Shown: positions 44,646 through 55,500 of the stretch, one piece after another | Layout of the letters: every line of letters begins with the position of its first letter | Position numbering within the stretch: position 1 is the stretch's first letter | Notes under the pieces: generated by a model | Told to the model about the DNA's origin: nothing | The model's input: the letters and a program-made list of their open reading frames with translations, nothing else | Database searches by the model: none | NCBI RefSeq assembly: GCF_039540405.1 | Contig: NZ_BAABEY010000025.1 | Location: 186,001-250,000, forward strand | DNA from: Ravibacter arvi | GTDB taxonomy: Bacteria > Bacteroidota > Bacteroidia > Cytophagales > Spirosomataceae | Direction: 5' to 3' | Length of the DNA: 64,000 nucleotides | Made by a program: the position numbers and the translations under genes

Positions 44646-44729
44646 CAGCCTTCGACGAGCTCAGGCGCCATCCGGATGGCACCATCCGGCAGATTCCATC
44701 CGGACGGCGCCTGAGCCTGTCGAAGGCTG
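44646..44729. repeat. Family D palindrome (TTCGACAGGCTCAGGC type)
   Basis: 34-bp arms (44646-44679 and 44696-44729) match at 31 of 34 positions when inverted, with a 16-bp loop. A further partial copy of the arm (GTTCGACGGGCTCACCCGCC) lies just upstream at about 44601-44630. The word TTCGACAGGCTCAGGC recurs in intergenic palindromes of many bacteria. Nothing else is visible in the 44505-44845 gap. Confidence 0.8.
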
Positions 44730-44845
44730 ATCTTTGGATACCCATTCAATAGAAGCCATGCGTTCCATTATCAGGCATCTGTAAGTTTGCTGTACAGAAT
44801 GCACGAATTTACCAAGCCCATGGTAAGCGCAGGAAATCAAAAAAA

Positions 44846-44874
44846 GGGCTACCCGAAACAACTTCGGGTAGCCC
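44846..44874 (-). terminator. Intrinsic terminator of the minus-strand susCD operon
   Basis: A perfect 12-bp stem (GGGCTACCCGAA / TTCGGGTAGCCC, loop ACAAC) is followed on the minus strand by seven T (44845-44839). It lies 22 bp after the SusD stop. Confidence 0.9.
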
Positions 44875-44896
44875 ATTGATAAATCGTCAAAATCTC

Positions 44897-46522
44897 TTAA
44901 TTCTGTACCGCCAACGGGTTGTACAACATTTCATCTTCAGGGATCTGCAGGGTCATTTTAGAAACGGGATAGCTCGTCTTCGCTACATGATTGGCGGAGT
45001 TCGCACGATCTACCGGGATGTTCCAACGCTTGTTGTTGTAAAACTCGCGGCCGCCTTCGCCCCACAACTCAATACGGGTTTGAAGTTGTACCATCTGAAG
45101 GGTAGTAAGCCCCTGCATGGAAGGATACGTAGCAGTGGTGAGCGCCACGGCGCCTGTCCTTGTTCTGGCGGCCAACAGCTTGTCAAGCGTAGCTTTTGCG
45201 GCGGCATCCGCTCCCGATTGCGCCTCTGCCTCTGCTTTCATCAGGAGTACTTCAGACGCACGCATGTTGCAGAAGGACGACAAACCTACATCGGCCTTGT
45301 TGGTACTGTTTAAGCCGTGGGTCGCAGCAAACTTCATGTTGGTATAAGAGGGAATAAAAGCAACTTTATTGCTGGCGGGATAGGTGTAATCGCCAAAGGC
45401 AGCCAGCATAAACCCGTCTTTACGGTAGTCATCTGCAGCAATTTTCTCATAAAGGCGGTTATCAATCCGCTTGTAGGCTCTTTGTTCGCCGCCATTGCCT
45501 CTGCCAAATGGATTCATATACGCCAGAAAGTGTGTATTGGCGGTCCCGAGCGCAAAACCAAGAATTACTTCCGGATTCTGTTCATTGTTCAGGAAGCCGT
45601 TGGATTCCGGTTTGATTAACGGGTCAGTGGCGGTTCCGGTATTTTTACCGCCGTACTGCGCCTGCGACATCAGGTTGGGGTACTTGCTTAAAATTTCCGT
45701 CGTTGCACTGATGGCGGTTGCCCAGTCACCGGTCCAAATCGACACTCTGGCCAATAAAAAATTGGCAACTCCAAGGTCTATATCCGATATGTCCGCTATA
45801 CCGGTAGTGTATCCAATACCGGCGGCTTTCAACAGCGTGATGGCGTTGTTGAGGTCGGCCTTTATAAAGTCATAGGTTTCCTTCGCCGTAGACCGTGCCT
45901 TATTGGGTTGTGTTGGCTGAAATTTGTCATACAACATTATACCCAATTTGGCGTTTCCACCCTGGAGAAATGCATCCTGGTAGTTCTCCATCAGATAAGC
46001 ATATCCATAGGCCCTGGCCACCAGCCCCCTTGCTTTACATTCCTTCAGGAAGTTATTGGTAGCAACAACATCATCCGGAAGGTAATTGAGCATTTGATTG
46101 GCGGTTGTCACACAATACCAGGCATACTTCCAGTAAGCAAAATTCTTGGTACTTGCCGCCGTAATAAAATCTCCCATTTGGTACTCCACCGGCCCTACCA
46201 ATCCATCCAACCCCTCAACATCACTAAGCACGACGTCATTTCCTTCAAGAATCCGGTTGACATCCAGGCCTTGCGCCGTGTAATACATGTCGGCAGTACC
46301 TGCTCCCGAAGCACCGGCATTGTTAAAAAGCAGGGGCATAGCGTTGGCCATCCCACCCATAACAATTTTGATTTTGGCTTCATCTCCCGAGGCCAGCAGT
46401 TCCGCAATCTGCTTATCCGTGATATTGTGCGGCGGTTCCACCTCGAGCTTATCGGCGCAAGCCGAAAATAGCAGCATCCCCGAAGCCATTAATCCGCAAG
46501 TATATTTTTTAATCTTGATCAT
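44897..46522 (-). CDS. SusD/RagB family outer-membrane lipoprotein
   Basis: A 541-residue protein with a lipobox (MLLFSACADKLEVEPPHNITDKQ). The SusD C-terminal signature is clear: MRASEVLLMKAEAEAQSGADAAAKATLDKLLAARTRTGA, then TRIELWGEGGREFYNNKRWNIPVDR. It lies 11 bp after the SusC gene on the same strand and is followed by a strong terminator, so the pair forms a closed two-gene operon. Ligand unknown; no enzyme gene is attached to this pair. Confidence 0.94.
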   Translation of the reverse strand: MIKIKKYTCGLMASGMLLFSACADKLEVEPPHNITDKQIAELLASGDEAKIKIVMGGMANAMPLLFNNAGASGAGTADMYYTAQGLDVNRILEGNDVVLSDVEGLDGLVGPVEYQMGDFITAASTKNFAYWKYAWYCVTTANQMLNYLPDDVVATNNFLKECKARGLVARAYGYAYLMENYQDAFLQGGNAKLGIMLYDKFQPTQPNKARSTAKETYDFIKADLNNAITLLKAAGIGYTTGIADISDIDLGVANFLLARVSIWTGDWATAISATTEILSKYPNLMSQAQYGGKNTGTATDPLIKPESNGFLNNEQNPEVILGFALGTANTHFLAYMNPFGRGNGGEQRAYKRIDNRLYEKIAADDYRKDGFMLAAFGDYTYPASNKVAFIPSYTNMKFAATHGLNSTNKADVGLSSFCNMRASEVLLMKAEAEAQSGADAAAKATLDKLLAARTRTGAVALTTATYPSMQGLTTLQMVQLQTRIELWGEGGREFYNNKRWNIPVDRANSANHVAKTSYPVSKMTLQIPEDEMLYNPLAVQN

Positions 46523-46533
46523 CTCTCTCTCAA

Positions 46534-49500
46534 TTAGAAGTTTACATTAACACCTACCGAAAACGTACTCATTGGCAAGTAAACCGCCGCTCCCACTTCC
46601 ATACCTCCTACGAGCGACATCCGCGGATCTATCCCGGAATGCGAGGTAAACATTGCGATGTTGTCGGCAGAGGCGTACACACGGATACTCTTGGTCTTGA
46701 TTTTCTCAAGAACCGAATTGCCGAGTGTATACCCGAGTGTCAGGTTTTTTACATTCAAATAGGAAGCATCAAACAATGCCATATCGCTGTACAACCAGGG
46801 ACCTTGCGTCGCGCCGCTTGTAAACCGAAAAGTATCATCATAAAATACCATGGGAAATTTTGCACCCGTATTCTCCGGTGTCCAGGTATTGCCAACCAGT
46901 TCCTGAGACAGGGCATTGCCAAAGTTTCCGCTTCTGTAAATGTTGTTGGCATACTCCACGCTCAGGAATTTGCCCCCCAACTGATAGGCCAGGATAGCGC
47001 TGAAGTCAAAGTTTTTGTATTGCAGGCTGGTTGAAAACCCGCCTATCCATTTTGGAAGGGCGCTTCCCATTTCATAGCGGTTTGCCAACGTATAATTGGT
47101 GGTATTTGTAAACGACCCCACGCTCGTCTCGACGAAACGGCCCGCATCATGATCTGCCTGCGTGACGGTGTGCTGGAACAAAGGCAAGCCAGTCTTTTGA
47201 TCTACACTATTGTACTTAAACAAGTAGAGGTTGTAGTAATCCATATTCTCGCCTCTCAGGTACATAATCTGACCGCCGTTATTGGCGCCGCCGCTGGCTA
47301 TGTTCCATCCGTCAATTGAGCCGGTAAATTTACCGCCCAAAGCGGGTGATCCCACACTTTTCGGAAACTTGTTCAGAATGGTTCTGTAATGTGTTCCGTT
47401 CAGGCCGATGCTCCAGTTGAAGTCCTTGGTTTGGATCAGGTCGATATTCAACGCAACCTCAACCCCGCGGTTGGTGATTTCGGCACTGTTCAGGGTAAGC
47501 GAGGACTGGCCCAATGAAGACGCGATAGGTTGTGCAAACACGGAGTTCACGGTGTTTTTGTTATAAAAATCAACCGTTCCGGTCAGGCGTCTGTTCCACA
47601 AAGAGAAATCAATACCCGCATCGAACGTATGGGTATTTTCCCAGGTCAGGGCGCTGTTGACAAAAGCTCCCTGCGACAAGGTCAAGCTGGCCGGAATCCC
47701 TGTACCCCCGTTTGAAGTCTGGTAAACCGCGCCAAAATTCCACAATTGGTACCCCGAGTAGTTACCGATACCACTTTGGTTACCGATTACCCCGTAGCTC
47801 GCCCGGATTTTGAGGTCATTCACAAAATCTCTAACACCCGCCATGAAATTCTCCTGGGAAATTCTCCAGCCACCACCAATGGACCAGAACGTTCCCCAAC
47901 GATTTTCTTTATACCTGAATTTGGAAGATCCGTCGCGACGAAGCGACCCTTCTACAAAATACTTGTCGTCATAGTTGTAGACGGCACGGCCGAAATAACT
48001 GTCCATTGCAGTGAGATCCCCACCGTAGCCGGGCGTTCCGAACGGAGCTCCCGAGCTGTTGTAACGGCTTACGAAGTTACCCTGTCCGGTAAAATCATTA
48101 ATCAGGGAATAGGCGGAAGCATAATTAAGCAAATCACTGTTCCATTGGTAGTATTCATGAGCGGCCAAAGCCGTTATCGAATGACGACCGAACTCCTTTA
48201 CCCAGTTCAACAATTGCTGCGTATTGAAAACACCGGTGTTCATATAGTACTTTCCAATGGCCCCAAACGTTGCGACCGCGCCCGTTTCAAGGTTACCGTA
48301 GCGTGTTCTCACTTCAGAGAACCTGTCGTAGGAAACATTGGTGGTAAAGCTGAAATCTTTAAGGAAATTGATTGTCAGGTACCCTTTCAAATTCAAATCA
48401 TGCGACTCCCTTCTGTCAATATCTTTGTCGAGCAGCTTAATCAGGTTGGTTGTATAAAGCGGCTGCCCTGTTGTCCCGTTGGGAAAGTTTTTGACATTCC
48501 CTACAGACGGCTGAACGCCAAGCGGAGAATAGGTCACATTGGTGTTGTCATTCACCCGGTCGCTTCCGTCAGCGTTTTTCAGGATATTTCCTTTCAGGTC
48601 TCTTGCAAACAGCGGGATCAACTGGTTCTGGCCATTCACCCACCGGAAGACGTTCTGCTGTACCGTTCCCGGGTTACGCCCGAAACGGGTAGCCGGCGAC
48701 TGCGTATTGCGGTAGCTGTAGCCAAGATTTGCACCAATCTTCAACCATTTGGTCAGTTGGGCATTCACGTTCGTCCTTGCGTTATAGCGCTTAAACTGAG
48801 AGCCACGGATATAGGAAGGGTCTTCCAGCATGCCCACGGAGGCGAAGTAATCCATCTTATCCGAACCGCCGCTGGCCGACAAGGTATGCTCCTGGCGGAA
48901 CATTTTTTCAAAAAAGTAGTCGTTGTAAGAACCGGCTTTCCACAACTCCTTTGCATTGGGGTTGAGTTTACCGGTAGCCGGGTCGATCAAATAAGCACCT
49001 GACATCGTAGCACTTGCTGAAGCCCCACTACCGGTAGTAGTGTACGTCGCTCCAGGAACCTCGTACGCCATGTAATTACCCAGAAGGTTCATCCCGAAAT
49101 CGGTCATAGAACCTTTGTAGTCAAACAAATGCTGGCTCGCAAACAGTGCGGCGGCTTCGTGCGACATGTTGGGGTTCTGAACATTAGTCGTGTAGGTGTT
49201 GTTCCCCCCAGACGGCCAATATCTGGCTGTATTGTAAATGGCCAACCAGGCATGCTCGTAGATATCCTTCGCATTATCCATCAAATCCAAACGCAGGTTG
49301 CCCAGGTAATTCACCCCCATCCGGGTTTCAAAGGAAATGTTCGGCTTGCCACTTTTCCCTCTTTTGGTGGTTACCAGCAAAACCCCGTTCGCACCCCTTG
49401 ACCCGTATACCGCGGTCGAAGCAGCATCTTTCAAGACGCTGATGCTTTCTATGTCCTTGGGGTTGATGGATGCCAATGCGTTGGGATATTCAGTAGGCAC

Positions 49501-50049
49501 GCCGTCAATTACGATGAGGGCGTTGGAGCTGTTCTGGCTGGTTGAGCCCGCACCCCGGAGACGAATCCCCATATCCAGACCCGGCTGGCCGTCGATAGAC
49601 GACACCTGGATCCCCGGCACCACCCCTTCAAGCGCGCGCGTAACCGTGGAGTTGGCCTGAACGGCAATGGTTTTTGCTTCTATCTGCGAAACCGAACCGG
49701 TAAGATCCCGTTTCTTGGCCACACCATACCCGATGACAACTATTTCATCCAGTGTTTTTTGATCACCTGCCAGCTGAACATCGATCACACTCCTGTTTTC
49801 AACCGCGATTTCCTGCGTCAAATACCCCACAAACGAAAATACAAGTGTTCCCCCTCTGGGAACATCCTGCAATGCATAGGTACCGTCATTTTGTGTGGTC
49901 GTCCCGACCTGCGTCCCCTTCACCAGAATGTTTACCCCCGGGAGGGCCTCCCCGTTGGTATCTCTGACGTGCCCTCGGACCGCCTGTTGTGCATGAATGC
50001 CTGAAGTCAGCAACCCCAGGCATAACAGCGAAAGTAAGAGTTTTCTCAT
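46534..50049 (-). CDS. SusC/RagA family TonB-linked outer-membrane transporter
   Basis: A 1171-residue protein from the ATG at 50049, where a signal peptide begins (MRKLLLSLLCLGLLTSGIHAQ); the open frame extends 57 codons further but without a signal peptide. It has a carboxypeptidase-regulatory-like domain (VRGHVRDTNGEALPGVNILVKG, FSFVGYLTQEIAV), a plug (LDEIVVIGYGVAKKRDLTGSVSQIEAKTI, IESISVLKDAASTAVYGSRGANGV), and a barrel ending in Phe (GVNVNF). There is no STN domain. It forms a transport pair with the downstream SusD. About 480 bp of AT-rich DNA upstream separates it from the divergent sigma gene; on the minus strand TATCGTTTG near 50080 approximates a -7 element. Confidence 0.95.
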   Translation of the reverse strand: MRKLLLSLLCLGLLTSGIHAQQAVRGHVRDTNGEALPGVNILVKGTQVGTTTQNDGTYALQDVPRGGTLVFSFVGYLTQEIAVENRSVIDVQLAGDQKTLDEIVVIGYGVAKKRDLTGSVSQIEAKTIAVQANSTVTRALEGVVPGIQVSSIDGQPGLDMGIRLRGAGSTSQNSSNALIVIDGVPTEYPNALASINPKDIESISVLKDAASTAVYGSRGANGVLLVTTKRGKSGKPNISFETRMGVNYLGNLRLDLMDNAKDIYEHAWLAIYNTARYWPSGGNNTYTTNVQNPNMSHEAAALFASQHLFDYKGSMTDFGMNLLGNYMAYEVPGATYTTTGSGASASATMSGAYLIDPATGKLNPNAKELWKAGSYNDYFFEKMFRQEHTLSASGGSDKMDYFASVGMLEDPSYIRGSQFKRYNARTNVNAQLTKWLKIGANLGYSYRNTQSPATRFGRNPGTVQQNVFRWVNGQNQLIPLFARDLKGNILKNADGSDRVNDNTNVTYSPLGVQPSVGNVKNFPNGTTGQPLYTTNLIKLLDKDIDRRESHDLNLKGYLTINFLKDFSFTTNVSYDRFSEVRTRYGNLETGAVATFGAIGKYYMNTGVFNTQQLLNWVKEFGRHSITALAAHEYYQWNSDLLNYASAYSLINDFTGQGNFVSRYNSSGAPFGTPGYGGDLTAMDSYFGRAVYNYDDKYFVEGSLRRDGSSKFRYKENRWGTFWSIGGGWRISQENFMAGVRDFVNDLKIRASYGVIGNQSGIGNYSGYQLWNFGAVYQTSNGGTGIPASLTLSQGAFVNSALTWENTHTFDAGIDFSLWNRRLTGTVDFYNKNTVNSVFAQPIASSLGQSSLTLNSAEITNRGVEVALNIDLIQTKDFNWSIGLNGTHYRTILNKFPKSVGSPALGGKFTGSIDGWNIASGGANNGGQIMYLRGENMDYYNLYLFKYNSVDQKTGLPLFQHTVTQADHDAGRFVETSVGSFTNTTNYTLANRYEMGSALPKWIGGFSTSLQYKNFDFSAILAYQLGGKFLSVEYANNIYRSGNFGNALSQELVGNTWTPENTGAKFPMVFYDDTFRFTSGATQGPWLYSDMALFDASYLNVKNLTLGYTLGNSVLEKIKTKSIRVYASADNIAMFTSHSGIDPRMSLVGGMEVGAAVYLPMSTFSVGVNVNF

Positions 50050-50425
50050 GTTAATTGTAAAATAGTTAGTGTTTAAGCAGGGCAAACGATACAAAAGAAA
50101 TATAATGTTATTTAAAAAGTTACAAAATTTAACTAAATAATTACTATCAAAAACCGAAGTAAAGTAGTATTTCTTGAAAATATCCAATACAAGAATCGGA
50201 TTAAAAATAGAACACCACATACAATCAGTTACTTCTCAATAACTTAAATCGGATAAACCGTATTTTAGACACGAATACATCCTAGATAACATTAAATAAT
50301 TCATATTAAAAAAAGTTGGTATTTTCACCCTGCAAGGCCATGAAAACCGCGTGTCACTTCGGTTGATTCTGTCCTCCCGTCCCGGGCTGCTTCCCGAATT
50401 CGTCCACTTCCCATCTGCAGTCTGG
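50050..50425. other. AT-rich divergent intergenic region without genes
   Basis: This 376-bp stretch is clearly more AT-rich than its surroundings and holds no convincing gene. It should contain the promoter and leader of the minus-strand susC. No perfect hairpin of note was found. Confidence 0.6.
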
Positions 50426-50457
50426 TTTGCGAATCCATTTGTCAAATGCTAAATTTG
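50426..50457 (+). promoter_or_regulatory. Promoter of the ECF sigma gene
   Basis: TTTG (50426-50429), a 20-bp spacer and TAAATTTG (50450-50457) match the housekeeping Bacteroidota promoter exactly. It lies 73 bp upstream of the sigma gene start at 50531. The sigma gene thus seems to be read by the vegetative sigma factor. Confidence 0.65.
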
Positions 50458-50530
50458 CGTGTCAACAAAAACGCATCTGCCTGACCTCCAATAAGTGTAA
50501 GAGGGTAAAGCCGAGCCAAAAAACACGGCA

Positions 50531-51073
50531 ATGTGGGAGCAATCGGATGACACGGGGCTGGAACCGAATCACCTGCAACATCTATTCAAAGAAAATTACC
50601 ATTCACTGGTCTTTTTTGCCTACAAGATAATCGCGTCACAATCAGACGCAGAGGATATTGTACAGGATGCGTTCGTCAAATTCTGGAACAACCGCCAAAA
50701 TGTCGCCGATCATTTTTTGGCTGTCAAAAGCTACCTCTATACCACCGTCCGGAACGATTGCCTGAATGTACTCAAACACCGCGCCGTGATAAGAAAGCAG
50801 GAAACGTCACTCAGCCTGGACGAAGCAGACGAGCAGACTGCCCTGCAATACCTCCTGGAGTCGGAAACGCTGGTCTTTCTCTACAAAGCCATTGAAACTC
50901 TGCCGCCCGTCTGCAAGAAAATCGCCGAAATGAGCCATTTCCACGGGATGAAGAACGACGAAATTGCCGACAAGCTCGGCATCTCGGTCAACTCTGTCAA
51001 AACCCAGAAACAACGCGCGCTCGAACTGCTCAAAAAGCGGCTGCCTTCAGATTTGATGCTGTTTTTTTTGTAG
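50531..51073 (+). CDS. ECF RNA polymerase sigma factor (FecI-like)
   Basis: A 180-residue protein with sigma region 2 (YHSLVFFAYKIIASQSDAEDIVQDAFVKFW, the core-binding and -10-recognising part) and region 4 (LPPVCKKIAEMSHFHGMKNDEIADKLGISVNSVKTQKQRALELL, the -35-recognising HTH). It lacks region 3, as expected for ECF factors. It belongs to the Bacteroidota FecI-type group that is paired with FecR. The next genes encode FecR and an STN-containing SusC, giving a complete trans-envelope signalling set for the operon to 62.4 kb. Confidence 0.94.
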   Translation: MWEQSDDTGLEPNHLQHLFKENYHSLVFFAYKIIASQSDAEDIVQDAFVKFWNNRQNVADHFLAVKSYLYTTVRNDCLNVLKHRAVIRKQETSLSLDEADEQTALQYLLESETLVFLYKAIETLPPVCKKIAEMSHFHGMKNDEIADKLGISVNSVKTQKQRALELLKKRLPSDLMLFFL

Positions 51074-51114
51074 GGGTGAGGTTTGAGGCGTGAGGTATGA
51101 GGTTTGAGGGGTGG
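51074..51114. repeat. Family B repeat (direct words)
   Basis: GGGTGAGGTTTGAGG, GCGTGAGGTATGAGG and a third GTTTGAGGGGTGGG word start immediately after the sigma stop codon. Only one strand orientation is present, so no hairpin forms. Confidence 0.75.
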
Positions 51115-51217
51115 GCTGCTGGATGCAGCGGTGGACTTTATAATTTTTTTACTTTTTTTTATTTTCTTTTCACCCCGGAACCAGGCTTGGTTGTCTTAGT
51201 CAGAAATCAAGCAGCGC

Positions 51218-52444
51218 ATGGTTTATAACCCGGAGAACCCACGAATTACTTACCTGCTGGCCAGGCACCTGCAGGAGAACCTGACGGTATCGGAAGCTGA
51301 AGAGCTGAAAATATGGCGGCAGCAAAGCCCGGCCAACGATGCCCTCGTCAAACGGTTGGAATCGGCCGAAGACAGGACTGCGGCTTTTCAATTCCTGAAT
51401 AATCTCGATACCGGAAACGCCTGGGCCAATATCAGCCGCAAAATCCGGGAAGATACCGTAAGGAGGCCTCTAAGGAGCCCGTTCTTCAGCCATCGTGCCA
51501 CCTGGGCCGCTGCCGTAGCCATTTTGTTGCTCGCCGGCGGAATGCTGACGTTTTTTCTCGGGAACAGGGAAAACAGTGGCCTGGCCATTTCCGGTGACAC
51601 CCGGCCCTACGACCCCATGACCGGCGCGATCCGCCTGACATCAGGCGATCTCCAGGTAGTCGAGTTGGGTAAATCCGTCACCGATACCGTCATTCAGCTG
51701 AAGAATGAAACGGTTACATTAAAGAACAACACGATTTCATTTGTTAACACAGGCCCCGGCAGTACCTCTTCCGAAAGCTGGCATCTGCTACAAACTCCGG
51801 TAGGGCGCCAGCTGCGGGTCAGTCTCGCCGACGGAAGTCACCTGTGGATCAATTCCATGTCGTCAGTGAGTTTCCCCGCTGTTTTTTCAACGCAGAACCG
51901 CATTGTAAAATTAGAAGGGGAAGCCTTTTTTGACGTAGCCAACACCGGGAAGACCCATCCGGGCAAACCGGCGACCACCTTTACCGTCCAGTCGGGTCCT
52001 GCCAGCGTTGAAGTGCTCGGCACCCGGTTCAATGTAAACGCGTATGACGGCGACCCGGGCATTAAAACCACCCTGGTAGAGGGTGTCGTACAAGTTCATT
52101 CTTCACAAAAGACGAAGGTATTGGTTCCGGGAGAAATGGCGTGGGCAGACAACGGCGACCTTTCTGTCACGAAAGTGGATGTACTGGAAATGACCGCCTG
52201 GAAAGACAGGCGCTTCCAGTTTGACAACACACCGATGTCGGAAGTGGTAAAACTGCTGTACCGATGGTATGGCGTAGAGCTGGTTGCCAATACCCGCATA
52301 CCGGACCGGCACTTCACAGCATCGATTTCCATGGACAAATCACTGCCGGTTTTCCTCAAAATTCTTGAAACCTCCGGCGATGTGCATTTCGAGTTTGTAG
52401 GCAAAAAACTTCGCATTAAAGAAAATAAACATTCGCCTCTCTGA
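51218..52444 (+). CDS. FecR family anti-sigma factor
   Basis: A 408-residue protein. The N-terminal cytoplasmic part (1-85) would hold the ECF sigma. One membrane span lies at about 91-113 (TWAAAVAILLLAGGMLTFFLG). The periplasmic FecR domain (about 190-290) contains GRQLRVSLADGSHLWINSMSSVSFP, LEGEAFFDVAN and VEVLGTRFNVNAYDGD. A C-terminal DUF4974/STN-contacting domain (about 335-405) has FDNTPMSEVVKLLYRWYGVELV. On a signal from the outer-membrane SusC it releases or activates the sigma factor at 50531. Confidence 0.94.
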   Translation: MVYNPENPRITYLLARHLQENLTVSEAEELKIWRQQSPANDALVKRLESAEDRTAAFQFLNNLDTGNAWANISRKIREDTVRRPLRSPFFSHRATWAAAVAILLLAGGMLTFFLGNRENSGLAISGDTRPYDPMTGAIRLTSGDLQVVELGKSVTDTVIQLKNETVTLKNNTISFVNTGPGSTSSESWHLLQTPVGRQLRVSLADGSHLWINSMSSVSFPAVFSTQNRIVKLEGEAFFDVANTGKTHPGKPATTFTVQSGPASVEVLGTRFNVNAYDGDPGIKTTLVEGVVQVHSSQKTKVLVPGEMAWADNGDLSVTKVDVLEMTAWKDRRFQFDNTPMSEVVKLLYRWYGVELVANTRIPDRHFTASISMDKSLPVFLKILETSGDVHFEFVGKKLRIKENKHSPL

Positions 52445-52533
52445 ATCAAAAAGACCTTGCGATACCAATTAACCCACAGTTCAATTACCAAAAACCAATC
52501 AGATTTTTTTTACCATTTAACCACGTGCTTGCT

Positions 52534-55500
52534 ATGCCCGAAAGGATAAATTCGTTGGGGTACCGACGCTTTTTCTCAACAATCAGTAACCCGCCTGCGC
52601 TAAGGAAGTTGCTGCTCCTCTGTCTGATGCTTGGCTTTTTCCAGGCAAATGCCGGTTTTCTCTTGCAAAAACTATCGTTGCGCTTCAAGAATGCACCGCT
52701 GGAGCAGGTTTTAAAGACCCTTCGAAAAAGAAGCGGCCACCAGTTCATCTACAGCAATGAGCTGATCAAAAAAGCCAATCCCGTTTCGATAGACATAGAC
52801 AACGGAACGCTGGAAGATATCCTCAAAATTACCTTTCAGAACCAGCCGCTGACGTACGAAATTATCGACCAGGCCATTGTGGTAAAGGCAAAAACCTCGG
52901 GAGCGGCCAAAACCGTGGAGAGACAGGACAATACCTCTTCCGTCAAAACTGCTACCGAAGTAAACGGCGTTGTAGTGGACGAAAAGAACGAGCCGCTTAT
53001 CGGCGTGAGCATCCTGGTTAAAGGCACTCAACTGGGTACTACCACCGACATCAATGGCCGCTTTTCTCTGAATGTGACCGGCCAAAACCCGGTACTTGTG
53101 CTTTCATTTGTAGGGTTTGTGACGCAGGAAGTGGAAGTAGGCACAAAAACTGAGCTGAGCATCACCCTGCAGGCCGACAACCGTACGCTGGAGGAACTGG
53201 TCGTCGTAGGATACGGTACCCAGAAAAAAGTCAACCTGACGGGCGCCGTGCAGAATGTGAAGGGAGAAGACCTGGTACGCAGGAATGCCACCAATACCTC
53301 CAACGCCCTTCAGGGGCTTGTACCGGGTGTGTCCGTAACCCAGTCATCGGGGCGCCCCGGGGCCGACGGCGCCACCATCCGGATCCGTGGTACAGGCTCA
53401 ATTAACTCCAGCGCTGCCCCGCTGATTCTTATCGACGGCGTAGAAGGGGACATGAACAATATCGACATGAACAGCATCGCTTCTATCTCCGTTTTGAAAG
53501 ATGCGGCGTCTGCCTCCATATACGGTTCGCGCGCCTCAAACGGTGTTATTCTTATCACGACCAAAAGGGCTGACAAAGGCGCATTGAAAATCAATTACAG
53601 CGGTTTTGCCGGTGTCAATACGCCTACCGAGATGCCTGACCCCCTGTCAGCCATTGAATACATGGAAGCCATTAACGTGGCCCGGGCCAATTCTAACCTG
53701 GCGCCGCAATACAGCGAAGAGCTGATCAATAAATACAAAACGGAAGGCGCCGACGGACTCGAACGGTACGACACCGACTGGCGCAAAGAAGTAATCCGCA
53801 ACAACGCTTTTATGCAAAACCATTCGGTAAGCATGGGCGCCGGTACGGAAAAATTCAGGTTCTTCGGAAACGTGGGGATGTTTACCCAGGACGGCTCCAT
53901 TGCCAACAACAATTACAGGCGCCTGACCATGCGCATGAACACCGACGCGCAAATCAACAAATGGCTGAAAATAGGCACTGACCTCAACCTGCGCTCTTCA
54001 AAAGCCGAACGCCCGGCGGTAGACTCACCCGAAACAATTATCAACAAGGCGACTACCTTCGTACCTGTTTTTTCAGGCATCAACCCGGACGGTACCTGGG
54101 GCTACGGACAGAATGGCGATAACCCCATTGCAAGCTCCCGAGCGTCGGGCACCCACAACGAAACCACACCGGAAATGATCCTGAAAGGGTTTGCGAATAT
54201 TACACCCCTGGCCGGACTTGATTTTTTGACCAGCTACAGCGTAAGAAGACTGGAGACCAAATCGGATTATTTTATCAGACCTTACCGTACTTATGAAAAC
54301 GGTGTCTTCAAAACTACCTACCCATCTGGTGGAACAGAAAAACAGGAAGCGTGGACACAATTGATCACGAAGCAATTTAACCTGCAGGGTAGCTACGAAA
54401 AACAACTCGGCAGCCACTACCTCAAGCTTCTGGCCGGTATCCAGACCGAAGACAAAGCCGCCCGGTCGTTCGCCGCGTCGCGTAAAGGGTTTGCCTTCCC
54501 TGGTTATGAAGACCTTAACCACGGCGACGTGGCTACTTCAATCGGCTCCGGCTCTCACTGGGACTGGGGTATCTTCTCGCAATTCAACCGGATCAATTAC
54601 AATTTCAAAGAAAGGTACCTGTTGGAGCTCACGGGGCGTTGGGATGCTTCATCCCGGTTCAAAAAAGAATACCGCTGGGGATTTTTCCCGTCGGCTTCGG
54701 TCGGCTGGCGTTTGTCTGAAGAAAACTTCTTCGCCCCGGCCCGGGGTGTCGTTAATGACCTGAAGTTCCGGGCCTCATACGGTACCCTCGGCAACCAGGA
54801 CATAGCCAATGGCTATTTCCCTTACGCCGCCACTATCGCACCGAGTTCCGGCTACTGGTTCGACAAGCTGCTTACAAGCAGCGCCATTCAAACCCAGGTA
54901 GCAAACGAAAAAATATCCTGGGAAAAATCAACCCAGCTTAACTTCGGGTTGGATGCCGAGCTGATGAGCTCACAACTCGTAATGTCGCTCGATTACTATG
55001 TCCGGAATATCAATGACATGCTTCAGCAGTTCCCGATTCCGGCTTATGTAGGCCTTGCCTCACCCTGGGAAAACGCGGGTTCCATGCGCAACCGCGGCTG
55101 GGACCTGTCGCTTACCTGGAGAGACCGCATCGGAGAGGTTAAATACAGTGTCTCCGCCAACGTGTCTGACGTAAAAAACAAAATCGTCAACCTGTATGGC
55201 AAGGAATACGTTACCGAAAAAATTACGCGTGAAGGTGACCCGATTGACTCCTGGTATGGCTATGTGGCCCAGGGCTTTTTCCAGAACCAGAGCGAAATCG
55301 ACAATTCACCGGTCTACGGCGAACGGCAGAACGTGAAACCCGGCTATATTAAATACCAGGATTTGTCCGGCCCCGAGGGAAAACCCGACGGCGTGATCAA
55401 CGCTTTCGACCGGACAATTATCGGCAACCCTGCGCCACGCTATGAATACAGTCTTAATCTCAGCGCGGAATGGAAAGGGTTCGACTTCACTATGTTTTTC

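Noticed and set aside
47746..49002. 418-codon plus-strand frame opposite the minus-strand SusC
   Set aside because: It lies wholly inside a well-defined SusC gene, and its translation has no recognisable domain or signal.
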